32,563 bases of DNA from Bacteroidales bacterium (GTDB lineage: Bacteria; Bacteroidota; Bacteroidia; Bacteroidales; UBA932), in contig JALFNZ010000169.1 in assembly GCA_022774085.1 (NCBI GenBank), positions 1-32,563 of the forward strand, given 5' to 3'. Numbering within the stretch: position 1 is the first letter of the stretch; each line of letters starts with the position of its first letter. The translations under genes and the position numbers were made by a program. The notes beneath the pieces are model-generated. The model was not told the DNA's origin, did no database searches, and saw only the letters and a program-made list of their open reading frames with translations. Positions 7,536-15,833 of this stretch are shown here, piece after piece.

Positions 7536-8681
7536 ATGAAGTATTTACAAACGCTGCTCATTGCTTCGACGGCAATATTGCTCTCGGCATGCGGGACAGC
7601 CGCGCAATATGCCTCTTCAGCAAGCGGACAGAGATTCCAGGATGGAATATACAGCACACGTGATTCTTTTATGTCCAAAGCGGAAAAAGAAAGCAGCAAG
7701 GAAGAAACTGACGCCTTGATAGAAAAGACAAAATCATCTGAAATCTACCTATTCTCAGACAAGAAGGATACCATAGTCATTCCTGAGAATATGGCGGCCA
7801 CCATCAAGTTCGACAAGAATCAGGGCACAAGCGTAACTGTGGCAGACATTTCGTCATACTACGAGCCGTCATTCATCAACCCTTATGACATCCGCAACCC
7901 TTACTGGTACGGCTCAACCTGGTATTCATGGGGTTACAGTCCCTGGAGATACAGATGGGGCTATGACCCTTGGTATTATGGAAGTATCTACGGGGGGTAT
8001 TACGGATGGTATGATCCGTGGTACTACGGCTCATGGTATGCCGGTTATTATGACCCGTTCTTCTATGATCCATGGTTCGGATACAGAGACCCGTGGTATT
8101 ATCACCATTTCCACCACGGATGGTACGATCCATGCCCTCCTCATCACCACGACACGCCATCAGGGCACAAGAATGTTTATCGTGGTTCGAGGGAAAGCAT
8201 CGGATTTACACAGGCAGGCTCTGCCAGATTCAACGGAGGCGGAACCACGACAGGGGTTCAGAGGAGTGCCAGCACATCACGGAGCGAATCGGCAAGAAGG
8301 TCATCGACATCAACTGTTGCCACCCGTTCATCAGCTACGGTCAACTACCGCAGACCAAGCCAGGGTTCAGCCGTATCCGGAAGCTCGACAGTTTCAAGGG
8401 GCAGTTCATCATCCTCAGCTTCAAGCGTAAGAAGTTCCGGATATTCAAGAAGTTCTTCCGACTCATACAGAAGCCAGGACAACACCAGGAGCACCCAGTC
8501 GGACTATTCAAGAAGTTCACAGAGCAGTTACTCACGTAGTTCATCAAGTTACGGCGGTTCTGTCAGAAGTTCTTCAGGCGGATTTTCAACCGGTGGTGGC
8601 TACTCAGGTGGCGGTGCCAGCAGGGGCGGCGGTTATTCCGGCGGCGGCTCAAGCAGAGGCGGCGGCTCATCAAGAAGGTAA
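7536..8681 (+). CDS. Aromatic- and Ser/Gly-rich lipoprotein
   Basis: The 381-residue protein starts with a lipoprotein signal and lipobox LLSACG (Cys19). A charged N-terminal region runs to about residue 107. It is followed by about 95 residues dominated by Tyr, Trp, Asp, Pro and Gly in irregular repeats such as [15 protein letters not shown] and [15 protein letters not shown], then a His-rich patch (HHFHHGW, PPHHHD). The next roughly 140 residues are Ser/Arg-rich, and the tail is made of GGGYSGGG and SRGGG units. This suggests a membrane-tethered, largely disordered, aromatic adhesive or scaffold-like surface protein, but the function is unknown. The FadL-like gene follows after 21 bases on the same strand, so the two probably share a transcript. 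It starts at a perfect Shine-Dalgarno. Confidence 0.85.
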   Translation: MKYLQTLLIASTAILLSACGTAAQYASSASGQRFQDGIYSTRDSFMSKAEKESSKEETDALIEKTKSSEIYLFSDKKDTIVIPENMAATIKFDKNQGTSVTVADISSYYEPSFINPYDIRNPYWYGSTWYSWGYSPWRYRWGYDPWYYGSIYGGYYGWYDPWYYGSWYAGYYDPFFYDPWFGYRDPWYYHHFHHGWYDPCPPHHHDTPSGHKNVYRGSRESIGFTQAGSARFNGGGTTTGVQRSASTSRSESARRSSTSTVATRSSATVNYRRPSQGSAVSGSSTVSRGSSSSSASSVRSSGYSRSSSDSYRSQDNTRSTQSDYSRSSQSSYSRSSSSYGGSVRSSSGGFSTGGGYSGGGASRGGGYSGGGSSRGGGSSRR

Positions 8682-8702
8682 TTATCCATTAATGAAAACA
8701 AA

Positions 8703-10352
8703 ATGAAAAAGACAGCATTATCTATTCTGTTCTCTGCTGCAGCAATCTGTGCCGCTTCCGCCCAGACGGTGGGAGATGCTTTCTTGCTGAGCGAGAATAA
8801 CTATGAGGGGACAGCGAGGACGATTGCACTTGGCAATGCGGTCACGGCATTGGGAGGAGATCTCGGAGCTGTCACAATCAACCCAGCAGCAAGCGCAGTT
8901 GCAAGATATTCACAGATAACCATCACCCCGGGCTTGACAATGACAACAAGCACGGCTCAGGGAATCCCGCCTTGGGAAAACAACAGTGACCTGCCTTATT
9001 TCCAGAACAAGATGCGTTCTTCAAGAACTGCATTCAGTCTGCCTAACCTCGGATTCACGTTCAACTGGGATACGGGAAGGCAAAGAGGTGTGAAAAATAT
9101 GTCGTTCGGTTTCATCGCCAATGTCACAAACAGCTGGAATGAGGATGTTTATGCAAAAGGCACCAATGACATGACTTCATATCTTGGCGCAATGGCTTTC
9201 GGTGCCGGCGGATTCTCTCCCGAGCAGCTCATGGATGAAAATGCTTTCAATAACGGAGTTCCATGGAATGCTGCTATCGGCTACTATACCGGCATGATCA
9301 ATCATATCGGAAACAATGGTTATATCGGAGCAACTGAGGTGTGGTACGATGATGACTCCATCGAAGTTCCCGGCACTTTGAACCAGTCATTCGGAATGTT
9401 GAAAAGCGGAAGCAAGTCCGACTATATCTTCAATTTCGGAATGAATATCTCCGACTTCGTTTATCTCGGTGCAAGCCTTGGTATTACCTCTGCATCTTAT
9501 AGTTATAGCCAGTACATCAAGGAAGAGGCAGTTGACTACAGGGATTTCGAGAATATCATGATTGACGACAAGGGCAATGAACTGGTTTCATATTTTGACA
9601 ATATGACCTATAAATCAGCCTACTCTCTGAGTTCGTCCGGAGTGTATGGGAAATTGGGAGTGATCGTCACTCCTGTGGCAGGACTCCGAATCGGGGCGGC
9701 CGTACAGACCCCGGCAGTGAACAATGTCAAGGAATGGTTCCGTGAGTCAGGCGAAATCAAGCTGGCAGGTCCTGACGGAGGTAATTATAATGAAAGCAGC
9801 CCGGACGGAGAAAATGCCTACACCCTGATTTCTCCTTTCAGAGCCAATTTAGGACTTGCCTATACATTCGGCTCCCTGGGTCTTATAAGTGCAGACTACG
9901 AAATCTGCAATTATGGTTCAATGAGTTATCGCAGCGCATCATATTCTGACAGAGATTATCTTGCAGACTTGAACAACGACATCCGGAGGACATACGGAAC
10001 TGCCCAGATGTTACGACTGGGTGCCGAAGTCAAGCCAATCCAGGCTCTTGCAATCCGCGCCGGTTACGGTCTTGCTACGGCCCCGGAGGCAAAGGAGATT
10101 GCTGCCACCCTGCCTCTTTTGTATGAGCAGAACATTTCTTTCGGACTTGGATATAGCTCAAAGGGTTCGTTCTTCATCGACCTTGCAGCAAGATGCAGTT
10201 TCGTGAACGACCTTGCCGTAAAGCTTTACGATGACTATTACGGTTCATTCGACAACAACGGGAATTTCGTTCCTGACGACAGGATTTCTCCTTCTATCCG
10301 CATCCACAGGATGCCTTGGAAGTTTGCCATGACTCTCGGATGGAGATTCTGA
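8703..10352 (+). CDS. OmpP1/FadL/TodX-family outer-membrane transport protein
   Basis: The 549-residue protein has a cleavable signal peptide (residues 1-20, ending CAASAQ). A conserved N-terminal hatch-like region follows: GTARTIALGNAVTALGGDL, then INPAASA. The rest consists of alternating amphipathic strands with aromatic girdles, ending in MTLGWRF, whose C-terminal Phe is the usual outer-membrane barrel signal. FadL-family proteins form 14-strand barrels that let hydrophobic compounds enter; the substrate here is unknown. It lies 21 bases downstream of the aromatic lipoprotein and converges on the WbqC gene. Confidence 0.87.
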   Translation: MKKTALSILFSAAAICAASAQTVGDAFLLSENNYEGTARTIALGNAVTALGGDLGAVTINPAASAVARYSQITITPGLTMTTSTAQGIPPWENNSDLPYFQNKMRSSRTAFSLPNLGFTFNWDTGRQRGVKNMSFGFIANVTNSWNEDVYAKGTNDMTSYLGAMAFGAGGFSPEQLMDENAFNNGVPWNAAIGYYTGMINHIGNNGYIGATEVWYDDDSIEVPGTLNQSFGMLKSGSKSDYIFNFGMNISDFVYLGASLGITSASYSYSQYIKEEAVDYRDFENIMIDDKGNELVSYFDNMTYKSAYSLSSSGVYGKLGVIVTPVAGLRIGAAVQTPAVNNVKEWFRESGEIKLAGPDGGNYNESSPDGENAYTLISPFRANLGLAYTFGSLGLISADYEICNYGSMSYRSASYSDRDYLADLNNDIRRTYGTAQMLRLGAEVKPIQALAIRAGYGLATAPEAKEIAATLPLLYEQNISFGLGYSSKGSFFIDLAARCSFVNDLAVKLYDDYYGSFDNNGNFVPDDRISPSIRIHRMPWKFAMTLGWRF

Positions 10353-10357
10353 CAACC

Positions 10358-10374
10358 CCGGATTAAAGATCCGG
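10358..10374 (+). terminator. Hairpin at the end of the FadL-like gene
   Basis: CCGGAT (10358-10363) pairs perfectly with ATCCGG (10369-10374) around a 5-base loop, 5 bases after the stop codon. The following sequence is A/T-rich (ATATAAATAAATAATT) but not a clean T-tract. It overlaps the stop codon of the convergent wbqC-like gene. Confidence 0.45.
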
Positions 10375-11082
10375 ATATAAATAAATAATTGAATCAGGGC
10401 CTTCATTGAAAAGAAGGTCCATGATTGAAAGATTGGATTTGAAGCCGTATTTCGAGCAAAAGACTTGGAAATACGGCTTTTCCAGTCCTTTTTCAGCCAG
10501 AAGTTTGTCGGGATGCTTGGGATGAATGACATTCCTGAAGTCTGTGCATCCGGTGAATGTGCCATCAGGTTGAGGGATGCAAGCATTCGGAAAGTAGTCG
10601 TCCGTCATCCTCAAATCAACGGCAAGGCCTATCCTGTCAATGAAGAATTTCAGCAGACGGGTATTAAGTTCAAGCAGCGTTTCCGGCATGGAATCCAGGA
10701 TGGCGAAAAGTTCATCCTGATAATACTCGAAATATGCAGATGTTCTGTAGGCTGATATGATGGCCCTGCGATGCTGCAGAAGCCATGGTTTTGAATAATC
10801 AATCAGCACTTTGTCAATGGGTATCTTATTGCCTCCATCGTGAACTATGGGTACGGACAGGCTCTGCACACCATCCGCAGCATAGAAATGGCATCGGTTG
10901 CGGTATGATTGCTTCTGAAAGTTCTCGCAGGCTTCGATGTAAACCACAGAAGGAATCAAAGGCGAGGACGGAGCATTCCTCCTGTCTTCGCCTTTGTAGG
11001 ATTTCAGACCTCCCATTTCAGATGCGATTGCCGCAAAATATGATACGGGAGGGAAATAAGCTGTTGTCAGCAACAGTGGCAT
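10363..11082 (-). CDS. WbqC-family protein
   Basis: The 239-residue protein opens with LLTTAYFPPVSYFAAI, the WbqC-family (PF08889) N-terminal signature, and continues with YRNRC, LSVPIVHD, IDYSKPWLLQHRRAI and Y-rich helices typical of that family. WbqC-like proteins occur in polysaccharide and O-antigen loci, where they are thought to act in nucleotide-sugar or amino-sugar pathways; the exact reaction is not established. Its ATG overlaps the lpxA stop by one base (TGATG), which indicates translational coupling in the lpxD-lpxC-lpxA operon and supports an envelope role. The gene ends at the hairpin shared with the convergent FadL-like gene. Confidence 0.85.
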   Translation of the reverse strand: MPLLLTTAYFPPVSYFAAIASEMGGLKSYKGEDRRNAPSSPLIPSVVYIEACENFQKQSYRNRCHFYAADGVQSLSVPIVHDGGNKIPIDKVLIDYSKPWLLQHRRAIISAYRTSAYFEYYQDELFAILDSMPETLLELNTRLLKFFIDRIGLAVDLRMTDDYFPNACIPQPDGTFTGCTDFRNVIHPKHPDKLLAEKGLEKPYFQVFCSKYGFKSNLSIMDLLFNEGPDSIIYLYPDL

Positions 11083-11894
11083 CAGTCGATATTGCCTTTC
11101 GTTTCGCTTGACATTCCCCGGATGATTCCTCTCTTGGAGTTCCTGATGAATTCGAGGATGGTGTCTCTTTCCTCTGACTGAGGGAAGCCTGACTCAATCT
11201 TTGCCAGAGCGTCTGAAACATTCATGCTGCTGTTGTATATGATGTCGTACATATCCTTGATGTTGCGGATCTGGTCAGATGTGAAACCGCGACGACGGAG
11301 TCCGACGATGTTGACTCCGGCGTATGAAATCGGGTCGCGTCCGCACAGGACATAAGGTGGGATATCCTTGTTGATCTTAGAGCCGCCGCCCACGAATGCG
11401 TGTTTTCCGATTTTTGAAAACTGGTGTGCCACTGTTCCGCCGCCGAGGGTTGCCCACTCTTCAACGTCAGTCTCACCGGCAATGCCGACATAGCTGACAA
11501 GGATACAGTGGTCGCCGACCGTGCAGTCATGTGCAACATGTGTATATGACATCAAAAGGACGTTGTTGCCGATTTTGGTGACTCCTTTGCCGCTGGCTTT
11601 GGTACCCCTGTTTATGGTAGCACACTCACGGATGTTGACATTGTCTCCAATTTCCACATAGGTAACTTCTCCATCAAACTTCAGGTCCTGCGGCACGGCA
11701 CCGATTACAGCTCCGGGGAATACGCAGCAATTCTTTCCCATTTTCACATAGTTGAAGACAGTTGCATGCGGAAGAATGCGTGTTCCGTCTCCTATCTCTA
11801 CGAATTCTTCAATATATGCGTAAGGTCCGACCTCCACATTCTCACCAAGTTTCGCGTTCGGATGAACGGTTGCAAGAGGATGAATTTTAGCCAT
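11082..11894 (-). CDS. lpxA: UDP-N-acetylglucosamine acyltransferase LpxA
   Basis: LpxA transfers the 3-hydroxyacyl chain from acyl-ACP to the 3-OH of UDP-GlcNAc, the first step of lipid A synthesis, in the cytoplasm. The 270-residue protein has the left-handed beta-helix hexapeptide repeats (IHPLATVHPNAKLGENVEVG onward). The catalytic His is in THVAHDC (H122, equivalent to E. coli H125), with the family motifs CATINRGT and HQFSKIGKHAFVGGGS. The C-terminal helical region (GLRRRGFTSDQIRNIKD) is complete. The start follows lpxC after 13 bases and the end overlaps the WbqC-family gene, so all belong to one operon. Confidence 0.97.
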   Translation of the reverse strand: MAKIHPLATVHPNAKLGENVEVGPYAYIEEFVEIGDGTRILPHATVFNYVKMGKNCCVFPGAVIGAVPQDLKFDGEVTYVEIGDNVNIRECATINRGTKASGKGVTKIGNNVLLMSYTHVAHDCTVGDHCILVSYVGIAGETDVEEWATLGGGTVAHQFSKIGKHAFVGGGSKINKDIPPYVLCGRDPISYAGVNIVGLRRRGFTSDQIRNIKDMYDIIYNSSMNVSDALAKIESGFPQSEERDTILEFIRNSKRGIIRGMSSETKGNID

Positions 11895-11907
11895 AAGTAT
11901 TTAATAT

Positions 11908-12822
11908 TTATTGTTTTGCAAGCACTTCCCTGATTTTCTTGGCTGCAGTGGTATTGATGCCGTGTCCTGATTTCTCGGCAGTGACCTTTGCTTTGAGGAA
12001 GCCTCCTGCAAGCCTCAGGTCGCCAATCAGGTCAAGGAGTTTGTGTCTTGCACATTCATTTTCAAAACGAAGTGTCAGGTTGCTCAAATATCCGTCTTCC
12101 CTTACCTCAAGGGAAGGTACACCGAACAGGGATGAAAGATTGTCAACCTGCTCTTTGGTCACAGGATGCTCGACAATCACGATTGCATTGTCAACATCGC
12201 CACCCTTGACCAGACCGTTGTTGAACAGGAACTCGATCTCATGGAAGAAAACAAATGTCCTGCAGATGCCAATTTCTTCAGCATAGACCACAGAAGGGTC
12301 CCACTGGGCATGCTGGACACCAAGCACTTTCGAGTTGAAATCAATCTTGATGTCATAAGAGAATTCCTCAGCAGGTTCAATACGCACCAATGAGCCTTTT
12401 TCCTTGTTGACTATTTCTATGGTCTCCTTGATCTCAACATATTTCCTAGGAGCATCCTGGGTTGCAAAACCGTCTTTCCAGATTGCATCGATATATGGTT
12501 TGGCGCTTCCGTCAAGAATCGGGACTTCAATATTGTCGATATCGATGTACGCATTGTCAACCCCCATTCCGGTCAATGCCGAAAGTACATGCTCCACAGT
12601 CGTGACAGCGGCAAGTTTTCCGGTCAGAGTCGTGCTTCTTGCAGTATTTGTAACATTTTCAGCGAGGGCATCCACATAAGCATCTTCGCCCACATCAATT
12701 CTTCTGAATCTTATTCCAGTATCGACCGGTGCCGGCTTGATTGTCATGTGCGCCGTTCTTCCGGTATGGAGGCCTTTCCCCTGAAATGAATAGTCTTTTA
12801 GTAGTGTCTGTTGAAACTGCAT
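11908..12822 (-). CDS. lpxC: UDP-3-O-acyl-N-acetylglucosamine deacetylase LpxC, without FabZ domain
   Basis: LpxC is the Zn-dependent committed step of lipid A synthesis, removing the N-acetyl group from UDP-3-O-acyl-GlcNAc. The 304-residue protein keeps all key residues: E77-H78 in TTVEHVLSAL, H260 and D264 in HKLLDLIGDL, and H287 in KSGHGIN. It ends a few residues after the last motif (KKIREVLAKQ). In many Bacteroidota the lpxC gene is about 460 codons and fused to FabZ, the 3-hydroxyacyl-ACP dehydratase. Here there is no fusion, and only 13 bases separate it from lpxA, so fabZ must be elsewhere. A TATATTTG box just upstream may give it its own promoter within the operon. Confidence 0.96.
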   Translation of the reverse strand: MQFQQTLLKDYSFQGKGLHTGRTAHMTIKPAPVDTGIRFRRIDVGEDAYVDALAENVTNTARSTTLTGKLAAVTTVEHVLSALTGMGVDNAYIDIDNIEVPILDGSAKPYIDAIWKDGFATQDAPRKYVEIKETIEIVNKEKGSLVRIEPAEEFSYDIKIDFNSKVLGVQHAQWDPSVVYAEEIGICRTFVFFHEIEFLFNNGLVKGGDVDNAIVIVEHPVTKEQVDNLSSLFGVPSLEVREDGYLSNLTLRFENECARHKLLDLIGDLRLAGGFLKAKVTAEKSGHGINTTAAKKIREVLAKQ

Positions 12823-12859
12823 TGGTCGTAATTGTTTCTTACTGAATTATAATATCCCG

Positions 12860-12867
12860 CAAATATA
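12860..12867 (-). promoter_or_regulatory. Possible internal -7 box before lpxC
   Basis: The minus strand reads TATATTTG in the 63-base gap between lpxD and lpxC. No TTTG is found about 20 bases upstream, so strength is uncertain. Confidence 0.4.
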
Positions 12868-12885
12868 GAGTTTTTTTTCGATATT

Positions 12886-13875
12886 CTATTTTTTACCGGC
12901 TTTCTTGAACTGGGCATAGCTTCGCATATACTCCATATATGGTATCGCTGGGGTTCCAAGGAATGACTGTCCTTCCTTCTTTACGCTGCCCTGAAGTCCG
13001 GACTGTGCTCCGAATGAAGTATTGTCAGCGACGGTAAGGTGTCCGGCTATGCCGACCTGGCCACCGAGGATGCAGTGACGTCCGATTTTGGTTGAACCAG
13101 CAATGCCCGACTGGGCTGCAATTACGGTATTTTCGCTGATTTCGACATTGTGGGCTATCATGCAAAGATTGTCGATCTTGACACCTTTGCGGACGATGGT
13201 GGATCCCATCTGCGATTTGTCGATGGTGGTATTGGCTCCGATTTCAACGTCATCTTCGATGATGACATTTCCTGTGTGTTCGATTTTTTTCCATGTGCCG
13301 TCCTCAAGAGGAGCAAAGCCGAATCCGTCGGCACCGATTACGGCATTCGAGTGGATTATGACATTGTTTCCGATCTGCATGCCGGGATAGATTCTGACGC
13401 CCGGGTAGATGATGCAGTTTGAGCCTATAGTAACATCGTCACCGATATAGACATGCTCATAAATCTTTGAATAATCTCCTACTTTTGCCCTCTTTCCGAT
13501 GTAGGCAAAGTCTCCGACATAGACTTTCTTGCCAATATGTGCAGACAGGCGGATTTTGCTGTGGAGGCCACGATGACGTTTGTATGAACGTTTCTTTGCA
13601 GTGACATAGTCAAGAAGGGAAGCTACAGCCGCGTATGCATTATCCACTCTGACCAAGGTCGCGCTCACAGGTTTTGCCGGCTCGAATGTTTTGTTTACGA
13701 TGATGATGTCCGCCTTGCATTCGTACACGTACTGTTCATATTTCGGATTGGCGAAAAAACAGATTGCACCGGGCTTTCCACTTTCAATTCTCGCAAAGGT
13801 GGTAACTATGGCTTCCGGATTGCCCTCTACGGTACCACCGAGGATATCTGCGATTTCTTTTGCTTTGAATTCCAT
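12886..13875 (-). CDS. lpxD: UDP-3-O-acylglucosamine N-acyltransferase LpxD
   Basis: LpxD adds the second, N-linked 3-hydroxyacyl chain to UDP-3-O-acyl-GlcN after LpxC action. The 329-residue protein has the N-terminal uridine-binding domain ([12 protein letters not shown], then [10 protein letters not shown]) and a hexapeptide-repeat beta-helix from about residue 105. The catalytic His is in MIAHNVEIS (H242), with GADGFGFAP and [11 protein letters not shown] typical of LpxD. A short C-terminal helix ([10 protein letters not shown]) completes it. It is the first gene of the minus-strand lpxD-lpxC-lpxA-wbqC operon and is divergent from rimP. I see no clear TAnnTTTG box for it in the 121-base divergent gap. 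Confidence 0.96.
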   Translation of the reverse strand: MEFKAKEIADILGGTVEGNPEAIVTTFARIESGKPGAICFFANPKYEQYVYECKADIIIVNKTFEPAKPVSATLVRVDNAYAAVASLLDYVTAKKRSYKRHRGLHSKIRLSAHIGKKVYVGDFAYIGKRAKVGDYSKIYEHVYIGDDVTIGSNCIIYPGVRIYPGMQIGNNVIIHSNAVIGADGFGFAPLEDGTWKKIEHTGNVIIEDDVEIGANTTIDKSQMGSTIVRKGVKIDNLCMIAHNVEISENTVIAAQSGIAGSTKIGRHCILGGQVGIAGHLTVADNTSFGAQSGLQGSVKKEGQSFLGTPAIPYMEYMRSYAQFKKAGKK

Positions 13876-13901
13876 TTCCTTAAGGTTCAGGTATATTAGA
13901 T

Positions 13902-13932
13902 TTTGTATATTCTGATTTTATTCGTACATTTG
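13902..13932 (+). promoter_or_regulatory. Promoter of the rimP-nusA-infB operon
   Basis: TTTG (13902-13905), 19 bases, then TACATTTG (13925-13932): a full match to the Bacteroidota consensus. Transcription should start near 13938, giving a leader of about 60 bases before rimP. Confidence 0.7.
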
Positions 13933-13950
13933 CACCGTGAGAATGATACA

Positions 13951-13978
13951 GGGGGCAAAGATGCCCCCTTATTTTATA
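13951..13978 (+). promoter_or_regulatory. Terminator-like hairpin in the rimP leader (candidate attenuator)
   Basis: GGGGGCA (13951-13957) pairs with TGCCCCC (13962-13968) around AAGA, and TTATTTTATA follows. This is the form of an intrinsic terminator, yet it lies after the promoter and 28 bases before the rimP ATG. It could stop transcription early unless read through, or simply stabilise the 5' end. The operon encodes NusA, which stimulates hairpin termination and is autoregulated in other bacteria. Confidence 0.5.
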
Positions 13979-13996
13979 CATTAGGTCATCAGCGAT

Positions 13997-14464
13997 ATGA
14001 ACGTATCAGAAATACTAGATGCAATAAAAGGGCCAACTGTTGCACGCGGCCTGTATATTATTGAAATTTCTGTCAGCAAGGACAATGACGTCGAGATTGT
14101 AATCGACTCCGAAGACGGGATTGTGGAGCTTGAGGATTGTGTGGAAATCAGCCGTCATTTCGAGGCTTGTTTCGACCGCGAGAAGGAAGATTTTTCCATC
14201 ACTGTCACATCGGCAGGGCTGGACCAGCCTTTCAAGGTGCTGAAGCAGTTCACCAAGGCTGTAGGCAGCGAAGTGGAAGTGTCTCTGAAGGGAGGTAAAA
14301 AGTTCGTCGCCCTTCTTACCGCCGCCGATGAAAATGGCATAGAGTTGAAATACTCTGTCAGGGAAGCCGTCGAGGGAAGCAAGAAGAAACAGCTTGTGGA
14401 ACACAATGACCGTTTCCCGATGGACGCGGTCAATGCCGTCCGTCCTCATATCAAGTTTGAATAA
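13997..14464 (+). CDS. rimP: Ribosome maturation factor RimP
   Basis: RimP assists assembly of the 30S ribosomal subunit. The 155-residue protein has the N-terminal alpha/beta domain (GLYIIEISVSKDNDVEIVID, then CVEISRHFE and VTSAGLDQPFKV, the family's most conserved block) and a C-terminal SH3-like domain (VGSEVEVSLKGGKKFVALL). Length and order are normal for the family. It heads rimP-nusA-infB, the arrangement also found in E. coli and Bacillus. Twenty bases separate it from nusA. It is preceded by a consensus promoter and the leader hairpin. Confidence 0.95.
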   Translation: MNVSEILDAIKGPTVARGLYIIEISVSKDNDVEIVIDSEDGIVELEDCVEISRHFEACFDREKEDFSITVTSAGLDQPFKVLKQFTKAVGSEVEVSLKGGKKFVALLTAADENGIELKYSVREAVEGSKKKQLVEHNDRFPMDAVNAVRPHIKFE

Positions 14465-14484
14465 ATAATTAAATAAATACACAA

Positions 14485-15738
14485 ATGGAAAAAATTGAGC
14501 TTAAAGACGCTTTCGCGGAGTTCAAGAATCAGAAGAACATCGACAGACCTACAATGATGGGTGTGCTTGAAGATGTGTTCAGGACTCAAATTGCTAAAAC
14601 TTATGGTTCAGCTGACAATTTCGATGTCATCATCAACATTGACAAGGGTGACTGCGAGATTTATTGGAACAGGGAGGTAGTTGAAGAGGTCGAGGACCCT
14701 ATCACCCAGATTTCTCTCGAAGAGGTGAATGCTGACGGTGACGACTACGAGCTCGGTGAGACTTTCGCCAAGAAAGTCGAGCTCAAGGATTTCGGACGCA
14801 GGGGTATCCTTAACATCAGGCAGAATCTTCAGGGAAGGATCATGGACATAGAAAAGGCCAACCTTTACAACAAATATGTCGGCAGAATCGGAGAAATATT
14901 CACCGGAGAGGTTTATCAGCCATGGGCCAAGGAGGTTCTCCTCCTGGATGAAGAGGGCAATGAGCTCAGGCTCCCGAAATCAGAGCAGATTCCAGGTGAG
15001 CACTTCAAGAAGAACGACACTGTCAAGGCTATCATCAAGAGCGTCGAGATGAAGAACAACACTACTCCTTACATCGTTCTTTCAAGGACCAGTCCTGAGT
15101 TCCTGGAGAAACTTTTCGAGCAGGAGGTACCTGAGATATACGACGGCCTGATAACCATCAAGAAAGTGGTGCGCATTCCGGGCGAGAGAGCAAAGGTGGC
15201 CGTGGAGTCTTATGATGAAAGGATCGATCCTATCGGAGCTTGTATCGGTGTGAAGGGTTCACGTATCATCAGCATCGTCCGCGAGCTTCGCAATGAGAAC
15301 ATCGATGTCCTCCAGTGGACCAACAACACACAGCTCCTTATCCAGAGAGCACTCAATCCTGCAAAGATTTCTTCGATAGTAGCCTCAGGTGAGGATGACA
15401 AGATAAAGGTGTACATGCATCCTGACGAGGTCAAGAAAGGTATCGGCAAAGGCGGTTGCAACATCCGTCTGGCTAGCATGCTTGTCGGCAAGGAAATCGA
15501 GGTGTGGAGAGAACTTCCAAAGGATGACGAGGCAGAGGGCGAGGAGGACGTTCTGTTGAGCGAGTTCTCCGATGTCATCGAGGACTGGATTATCAAGAAG
15601 CTTCAGAGCATCGGATGCGACACCGCTAAAAGTGTACTTGCTCTGGCTCCTGAGGATATTGCCAAGAGGGCAGACCTGGAAGACGAGACAGTAGAAGATG
15701 TCATCGACATCCTCCGCTCAGAGTTCGAGGACGAATAG
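14485..15738 (+). CDS. nusA: Transcription termination/antitermination factor NusA
   Basis: NusA binds RNA polymerase and RNA, increasing pausing and hairpin-dependent termination. The 417-residue protein has the N-terminal RNA-polymerase-binding domain (to about residue 130) and an S1 domain (GRIGEIFTGEVYQ). Two KH domains follow, with the conserved IGACIGVKGSRI and GIGKGGCNIRLA, and then an acidic helical C-terminal part (LEDETVEDVIDILRSEFEDE). The length is normal for Bacteroidota, lacking the two acidic repeats of E. coli NusA. The distance to infB is 95 bases and holds a REP-like element rather than a second gene. Confidence 0.97.
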   Translation: MEKIELKDAFAEFKNQKNIDRPTMMGVLEDVFRTQIAKTYGSADNFDVIINIDKGDCEIYWNREVVEEVEDPITQISLEEVNADGDDYELGETFAKKVELKDFGRRGILNIRQNLQGRIMDIEKANLYNKYVGRIGEIFTGEVYQPWAKEVLLLDEEGNELRLPKSEQIPGEHFKKNDTVKAIIKSVEMKNNTTPYIVLSRTSPEFLEKLFEQEVPEIYDGLITIKKVVRIPGERAKVAVESYDERIDPIGACIGVKGSRIISIVRELRNENIDVLQWTNNTQLLIQRALNPAKISSIVASGEDDKIKVYMHPDEVKKGIGKGGCNIRLASMLVGKEIEVWRELPKDDEAEGEEDVLLSEFSDVIEDWIIKKLQSIGCDTAKSVLALAPEDIAKRADLEDETVEDVIDILRSEFEDE

Positions 15739-15751
15739 CCGTCGTCTCAAG

Positions 15752-15803
15752 CAACCCGGAGGGTTGTCATTTCGAGCGACTTCAGGGGAGTCGGGAAATC
15801 TAT
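15752..15803 (+). repeat. Hairpin plus REP-like element, copy 2, between nusA and infB
   Basis: CAACCC/GGGTTG (15752-15766) forms a short hairpin with loop GGA. It runs into a REP-like unit at 15765-15803 (TGTCATTTCGAGCGACTTCA, then GGGGAGTCGGGAAATCTAT). The unit folds on itself: ATTTC pairs with GAAAT and CGACT with AGTCG. It resembles the inverted copy at 589-624. It lies inside the operon mRNA 31 bases before the infB ATG, so it is transcribed and could affect processing or infB translation; that is inference. Confidence 0.6.
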
Positions 15804-15833
15804 AATTAAAAGAAACAAACAGGGGTTAAATAT

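Noticed and set aside
7885..8430. 181-codon open frame within the aromatic lipoprotein gene
   Set aside because: It is an out-of-frame shadow caused by the repetitive TAT/GAT/CCG codon composition; it lacks a signal or family match.
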